Below are positions 60,016 through 64,000 of a stretch of 64,000 nt of DNA, one piece after another. The position numbers and the translations under genes are program-made. The stretch is taken from assembly GCA_963702835.1 (NCBI GenBank), contig OY969762.1, positions 496,001 through 560,000 on the forward strand. Reading direction: 5' to 3'. This DNA comes from JAFGAV01 sp041479055 (lineage in GTDB: Bacteria; Acidobacteriota; Aminicenantia; Aminicenantales; JAFGAV01). Position 1 is the stretch's first letter. Each line of letters opens with the position of its first letter. The notes under the pieces were generated by a model, which saw nothing but the letters and a program-made list of their open reading frames with translations, made no database searches and was not told where the DNA came from.

Positions 60016-62994
60016 CTATCTCCGCCCGCCTTTCAACCATGCCAGACGCTTCTTGGCATCGGCGAACTCCGCCAGGTCCGAATCGGCGTCTTTCCAGATG
60101 TTGAGAAAGCGTTCATAATAATTAACGGCTTCTTCGAGCTTGCCCTTCTGCTCATAAAGCTTTCCCAGTTCGTAGTGGGCCAAGATCCAGGATTCCTGGG
60201 ATTCATAGCCGAGAGGCTCTCGCCGCAGGAGTTCCTGGAATTTCTCGATCGCTTTTTCTCTGTCGCCTTTCAGCCGAAAGGCATAAGCCAGGTTCTGCTC
60301 GATATCTTCGGCTCCCAGACGGGCCGCCAGCGACAAGGAATTGACGGCCTCTTCATAGTTCTTTTCGGCCAGCTCGATCTCCCCTTTGAGCCGGTGGAAA
60401 AAGGCTTGGTCGGACTGGTTGCTCCTGTCCAGGCCGGAGGCCGCCAGGACGTCTCCCAGCCGCGACTCCAGCTCTTGAAGCTCGTGCCGGGCCTCTTGGA
60501 TTCGTCCCGCCCGCGCATAGGCTTTTCCGGCGAGATAGATAAACGAAGGCTCGATCTTGATTTTTTTCTGGATCTCGCGGACCGCTCTCATCTCTCGCTC
60601 AAAGCCCTGCCGCTGGCCTTTCCGACTCAAGATGGAAGCCAGGTAGAGATGGTCGCGCAGCTCGCTGAGCCCATTTTGGAGCGCCTTGTTGAGGACGATA
60701 GCCTCCTCAAAAAAAGGCCGCGCCGCGGCATATTTTCCCAGATACATGTTCAATAGTCCGAGCGAGCGGTAGCCTTTCGCCTTTCTCCAGGAGTCGGGCA
60801 GCTGGGTCATGGTCTCGAACGTCTTGAGGGCGTCCGGGATCTTGCCTAGCGCCACCAAGAGGAAGCCATATTCGTTGTTAACGATGGTCCCGAAGGCTTC
60901 CTCGGGTCTCAAGGCGAAGGCTTTCTCGTAGTTCTCCAGGGCCTCGGCCTTCTTTCCCAGCTGCTTATAGCACGTGGCGAGGTTTATAAAAGCCCCGACG
61001 GAGTGACTGTCGATGGCGAGGACCCTCTTGAAAGCTTCGATCCCCAGTTCAAAGCGCATGGTGATCTGATACGCATAGGCCAGGCGATACCAGACATTGC
61101 TGTCGTCGGGGTACTGGACCAAATAGGCTTTATAATTTTCGATTCCTTGATCCCGGTTCCCTCTCCAATCCTCGATGATGGCCCGGATGAACAGTTGTTC
61201 CCGTGTCGTCAGGCGGTCGAGGAGGCCGAGCGCTTTTTGAAAATGCTCCTCTCCTTTGACCCGGTCGCCGTTGATATAAAATTGAAGGCCGAGCTGGGCA
61301 TGGGCGATGGCGAAATCCGGGTCCAGCTCAACGGCCTGCTGGAGAAGCTTGATCGCCGCGGCCCCCGTCAGCAGCCCGCCCTCGGTGTAGGCTTTGAGCG
61401 CTTCGAGCGAGGACGTCGTCGCGGCCGGCAGCGAGAGTTTCTGGCGGGAGATGCGGCCGAGCGACTCGCCCAGTTCGCGGCGCACGCGGTCTGCCAACTC
61501 ATTCAGGGCGCCGAGAACCGCGTCCTTCCCCCTCGCCTGCGCGGCATGCGAAAATACGGCCGCCTGGGTGTTCGGGTCGACGATGCGGCCCGTTAGCAGG
61601 TATTCCTCGCCGATTTTGCTGATCTGGCAGACCAGCAGTCCTTTGATGCCTTCCCGTAGGGCGACTTCCCGCGCGACCGTCTCGTCCAGCTTTTTGACAT
61701 CTTCGCGGCGCATCCGCCTGAGGGTGTCCCGAACGCGGCTCCGCGGAAAAACATTGACATACTGCGATTGCTGAATTCCCACCGTCAGGGCCGTCTCCAG
61801 AGAGCCATCAAAGACCTGGTCGCCGGTGAGGTTCTCAAAATCGGCGATAAGAATCCAGTCGCGCTCCTGGAAGGCCAGGGCTTCGGCCGCCGACTTGAAA
61901 AAGAGCGTCTTGGCCAGCCAGGCGGCCGCCAGGACGGCGACCGCCAAGACGCCGGCCGTCACGGCCACACGCGCCGGCTTGAGGAATCTCCAGATTTTGC
62001 CCTCAGCCGGCAGACCCGACTGGATCCTCCTGAGGTCCTCGAGGACGGAGTGTATGGAGGGGTATCGGTTTCGGGGTTCCTTGGCCAGCATCTTATCTAG
62101 GACCTGCTGGAGGGGCTCCGGTATCCCAGGGGTGAGATCCGCCAGGGGCCGCGGAGACTCTTTGAGGATGGCGCTGGCGGTGGTAAAGCCCGTTTCTCCC
62201 TTGAATGGATGAATCCCGGTGAGCATTTCATAGAGAACCATGCCGAAGGAGAAGATGTCCGACCGCTGGTCAAGATCCTCGCCCCGCAATTGCTCGGGCG
62301 ACATGTAGGCCGGCGTGCCGGGGGAGAGACCGTCCTTGGTGAGGGACGTTAAAACCTCTTCCCGCGCTCCCGGCTTTCCTGCCCGGCCGAGCGCCTTGGC
62401 CAGGCCGAAGTCCATCACCTTGGCGTGGCCTTTCTCCATCAGCATGATATTGGCCGGTTTGATATCCCTGTGGATGAGACCCTTTTCGTGCGCGCTCTGC
62501 AGCGCCTCGGCGGTTTCGAGGGCGACCTCGAGCGCTTGCCTCACCGGGATCCGCCCCTGCGCGATCCGGTCGCGCAGCGTCCGGCCTTCGACGTATTCCA
62601 TAACGAAGAAGAGCCGCCCTTCGGCTTCGCCGACTTCGTGGATGCTGCAGACGTAAGGATGGTCCAAGGCGGCCGCCGCCTTGGCCTCGCGGACAAGGCG
62701 CTCTCGGGCCTCGGGATCCCGATATTTCTCTTCGGGCAGAAGCTTGAGGGCAACCGTCCTGGCCAGGGCGATATCCTCAGCTAGAAATACCTCCCCCATG
62801 CCGCCGCGGCCCAGCTCTCTCAGAATTTTATATTTCCCGGCGAAAAGGGTCCCGATAAGAGGGCTTTGGGCAGGGGACTGCAGAGTCTGCATTTGAAGGG
62901 CGCCGGTTTTCGGCGAGGCCCCGAGCCCCGTTCCGCAAACGGCGCAAAAACGCGAGGTATCCGGATTGTCGGCCCGGCAATGAGGACATTTCAT
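60016..62994 (-). CDS. Ser/Thr protein kinase with zinc ribbon, TM helix and TPRs
   Basis: A 992-residue Hanks-type kinase. N-terminal zinc ribbon CPHCRADNPDTSRFCAVCG; kinase domain about residues 50-320 with RELGRGGMGEVFLAED, VALKLLPEEKY (Lys), GLIHRDIKPANIMLME (catalytic loop) and KVMDFGLAKAL (DFG), TPAYMSPEQLRG (P+1). A transmembrane helix follows (VAVTAGVLAVAVLAAAWLAK), then a TolB-like/adenylate-cyclase-associated segment (WILIADFENLTGDQVFDGSL) and about ten TPRs to the end. Such receptors are abundant in Acidobacteria-like genomes. The outer TPR part probably senses a partner. All catalytic residues are present. Confidence 0.93.
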   Translation of the reverse strand: MKCPHCRADNPDTSRFCAVCGTGLGASPKTGALQMQTLQSPAQSPLIGTLFAGKYKILRELGRGGMGEVFLAEDIALARTVALKLLPEEKYRDPEARERLVREAKAAAALDHPYVCSIHEVGEAEGRLFFVMEYVEGRTLRDRIAQGRIPVRQALEVALETAEALQSAHEKGLIHRDIKPANIMLMEKGHAKVMDFGLAKALGRAGKPGAREEVLTSLTKDGLSPGTPAYMSPEQLRGEDLDQRSDIFSFGMVLYEMLTGIHPFKGETGFTTASAILKESPRPLADLTPGIPEPLQQVLDKMLAKEPRNRYPSIHSVLEDLRRIQSGLPAEGKIWRFLKPARVAVTAGVLAVAVLAAAWLAKTLFFKSAAEALAFQERDWILIADFENLTGDQVFDGSLETALTVGIQQSQYVNVFPRSRVRDTLRRMRREDVKKLDETVAREVALREGIKGLLVCQISKIGEEYLLTGRIVDPNTQAAVFSHAAQARGKDAVLGALNELADRVRRELGESLGRISRQKLSLPAATTSSLEALKAYTEGGLLTGAAAIKLLQQAVELDPDFAIAHAQLGLQFYINGDRVKGEEHFQKALGLLDRLTTREQLFIRAIIEDWRGNRDQGIENYKAYLVQYPDDSNVWYRLAYAYQITMRFELGIEAFKRVLAIDSHSVGAFINLATCYKQLGKKAEALENYEKAFALRPEEAFGTIVNNEYGFLLVALGKIPDALKTFETMTQLPDSWRKAKGYRSLGLLNMYLGKYAAARPFFEEAIVLNKALQNGLSELRDHLYLASILSRKGQRQGFEREMRAVREIQKKIKIEPSFIYLAGKAYARAGRIQEARHELQELESRLGDVLAASGLDRSNQSDQAFFHRLKGEIELAEKNYEEAVNSLSLAARLGAEDIEQNLAYAFRLKGDREKAIEKFQELLRREPLGYESQESWILAHYELGKLYEQKGKLEEAVNYYERFLNIWKDADSDLAEFADAKKRLAWLKGGRR

Positions 62995-63329
62995 GATGAA
63001 ATGAACCCCTCCTCCAATGCCTCAAAGATAGCCCTTTCGCGGTCGGGTGTCAAACAGCCGGCCGCTCCGTTCCACCTCCCGGTCGGTCCCCGCGCGCTCG
63101 CTCAAAGCAGAACGACGGCCTGGGCCTGAGGGCGGCACGGGCGCCAAAGGGGGAATCATTTCTATATAACTTTTTCTGGGTCAATCGTATCAAGGAGCTT
63201 CTAAGCATCGAGTGGGCCGATGCGCATGAATAGTGCGCCTGAATCGCCGAACCCTCTTTTATTGACGAGCGTCAATCCCTATGGTATGAAATCCCTGAGG
63301 TCGAGGAGAGTTCAAGGACGTATACCGGC
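62995..63329. other. Intergenic gap between divergent genes, no gene seen
   Basis: About 330 nt between the kinase and the hydrolase. No coding frame is convincing. TATAAC occurs at 63164-63169 but no matching -35 was found. No repeat-family motif is present. Confidence 0.35.
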
Positions 63330-64000
63330 GTGCACGCAGAAAGAGAAAACCTTGTCCTGGTCAATTCCTTTTACACCAACAGCGTCCTGCTCCGGGGGCT
63401 GATCGATTTCCTGGGCGACCACGTCAACGTTTATTTCATCGACCTGCCCGGGTTCGCCCTGCAGGCCCCGCCCCTGGTTGAGATCAGCCTGGACAGTTTT
63501 GCCCGGTATGTGGCTGAAAGAATCAAGGCCCTTGATCTCAATCATTATATTCTGAGCGGTATCTCCTTCGGCTACACGGTCGTCTGCCGCCTGCCCCACG
63601 ATACGCGGTGCAAGGGAGTGGTGGCCATTTTCCCTTTTTTGGGCAAAGATTCACTGAAGTTGAAGTGGAGGAATAGATTATTCTACATCCTGGCCGTCAA
63701 TTTTTTCGCCGCTTCTCGCTTGTCGGCCAGAGTGTGGAAGACACGGCTGCTCAGGAAGTTCGCCTTCTGGTACAGTTCCTATCCGCCGGAGCGCGTCCAG
63801 GTCATCCTGGACCATATGGACGGCCGGACCTTTTTCGAGACGGGGAGGATCATCTTTCGCCGCATGGCCGACCTTCCCTTCCAGGACCGGCCCCATGTCC
63901 TCATCCTCAACCCGGAGGACACCACCATCCGCTATGAGTATGCCTTGAGGGCTTTTTCTGACAAGGTGAAGGAATTATGCGTCCTTCACATTGATATGGA
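63330..64000 (+). CDS. Alpha/beta hydrolase, cut by window edge
   Basis: From GTG 63330 the frame reads ENLVLVNSFYTNSVLLRGLI, a core strand (VNVYFIDLPGFAL) and the nucleophile elbow LSGISFGYTVVC (GxSxG), then VVAIFPFLGKDSLKLKW and HVLILNPEDTTIRYEYAL, the acid-strand region, before the window ends. About 223 codons are visible; the catalytic His is expected outside. No upstream in-frame ATG exists before a stop at 63240, and no good ribosome site is near the GTG, so the start is uncertain. Substrate unknown. Confidence 0.75.
   Translation, partial: MHAERENLVLVNSFYTNSVLLRGLIDFLGDHVNVYFIDLPGFALQAPPLVEISLDSFARYVAERIKALDLNHYILSGISFGYTVVCRLPHDTRCKGVVAIFPFLGKDSLKLKWRNRLFYILAVNFFAASRLSARVWKTRLLRKFAFWYSSYPPERVQVILDHMDGRTFFETGRIIFRRMADLPFQDRPHVLILNPEDTTIRYEYALRAFSDKVKELCVLHIDM

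Overview
This window is chromosomal DNA of a GC-rich, diderm (Gram-negative-type) bacterium. The evidence for two membranes is TonB-ExbB-ExbD, a phosphate-type porin, several beta-barrel-like proteins ending in phenylalanine or a hydrophobic residue, and many lipoproteins. Zinc-ribbon proteins, a Ser/Thr kinase with TPRs and a Gly-Gly-Val-rich TonB fit the Acidobacteriota/Aminicenantes neighbourhood best. That placement is inference from gene style and is not proven by any marker here.

Layout. 1-2.3 kb: hypC-hypD-hypE hydrogenase maturation genes (minus; hypE cut by the window edge). 2.7-8.9 kb: plus-strand operon uppS-cdsA-dxr-rseP-ispG-larE for isoprenoid, phospholipid and envelope functions. 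9-11.1 kb: tonB-exbB-exbD (minus), ending in a strong terminator. 11.2-16.6 kb: ychF-tgt-yajC-secD-secF (minus). 17-18.8 kb: two tandem signal peptidases. 18.9-28.4 kb: a membrane alkaline-phosphatase-superfamily protein, a SAM hydrolase-like gene, recD2, an SH3 protein, an M48 lipoprotein, a CHASE2 cyclase and a metallo-beta-lactamase. 28.6-40.9 kb: accessory region that starts at a tRNA-Arg(CCU) gene and contains two further partial copies of that tRNA's 3' part; it carries an IS1595-type element, IS3 debris, lipoproteins, an M28 peptidase and a 13-repeat surface-type protein. 40.9-49 kb: outer-membrane protein, PilZ, pyrE, four-zinc-ribbon protein, ABC exporter and small membrane proteins. 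49-59.8 kb: GGT-like hydrolase, phoB-phoR and the convergent porin-pstSCAB-phoU phosphate operon with a four-unit Pho-box-like array. 60-64 kb: Ser/Thr kinase and a truncated alpha/beta hydrolase.

Two repeat families are the least explained part. One is a set of about seven intergenic elements bounded by inverted copies of a motif close to GGAAGCATCTCC; several share a structured GC-rich core. The other is a large structured element in three copies (2438-2687 plus, 16629-16971 minus, 47320-47513 plus), each closed by a long terminal stem. Two copies share an internal-loop motif whose flanking pairs covary. The third copy lies inside an element of the first family.

Six protein-coding genes, including the normally essential cdsA, are interrupted by single-base frameshifts, at least three of them explained by one missing T in a T run. 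These look like sequencing or assembly errors more than real decay, so they are annotated as single genes with apparent frameshifts.
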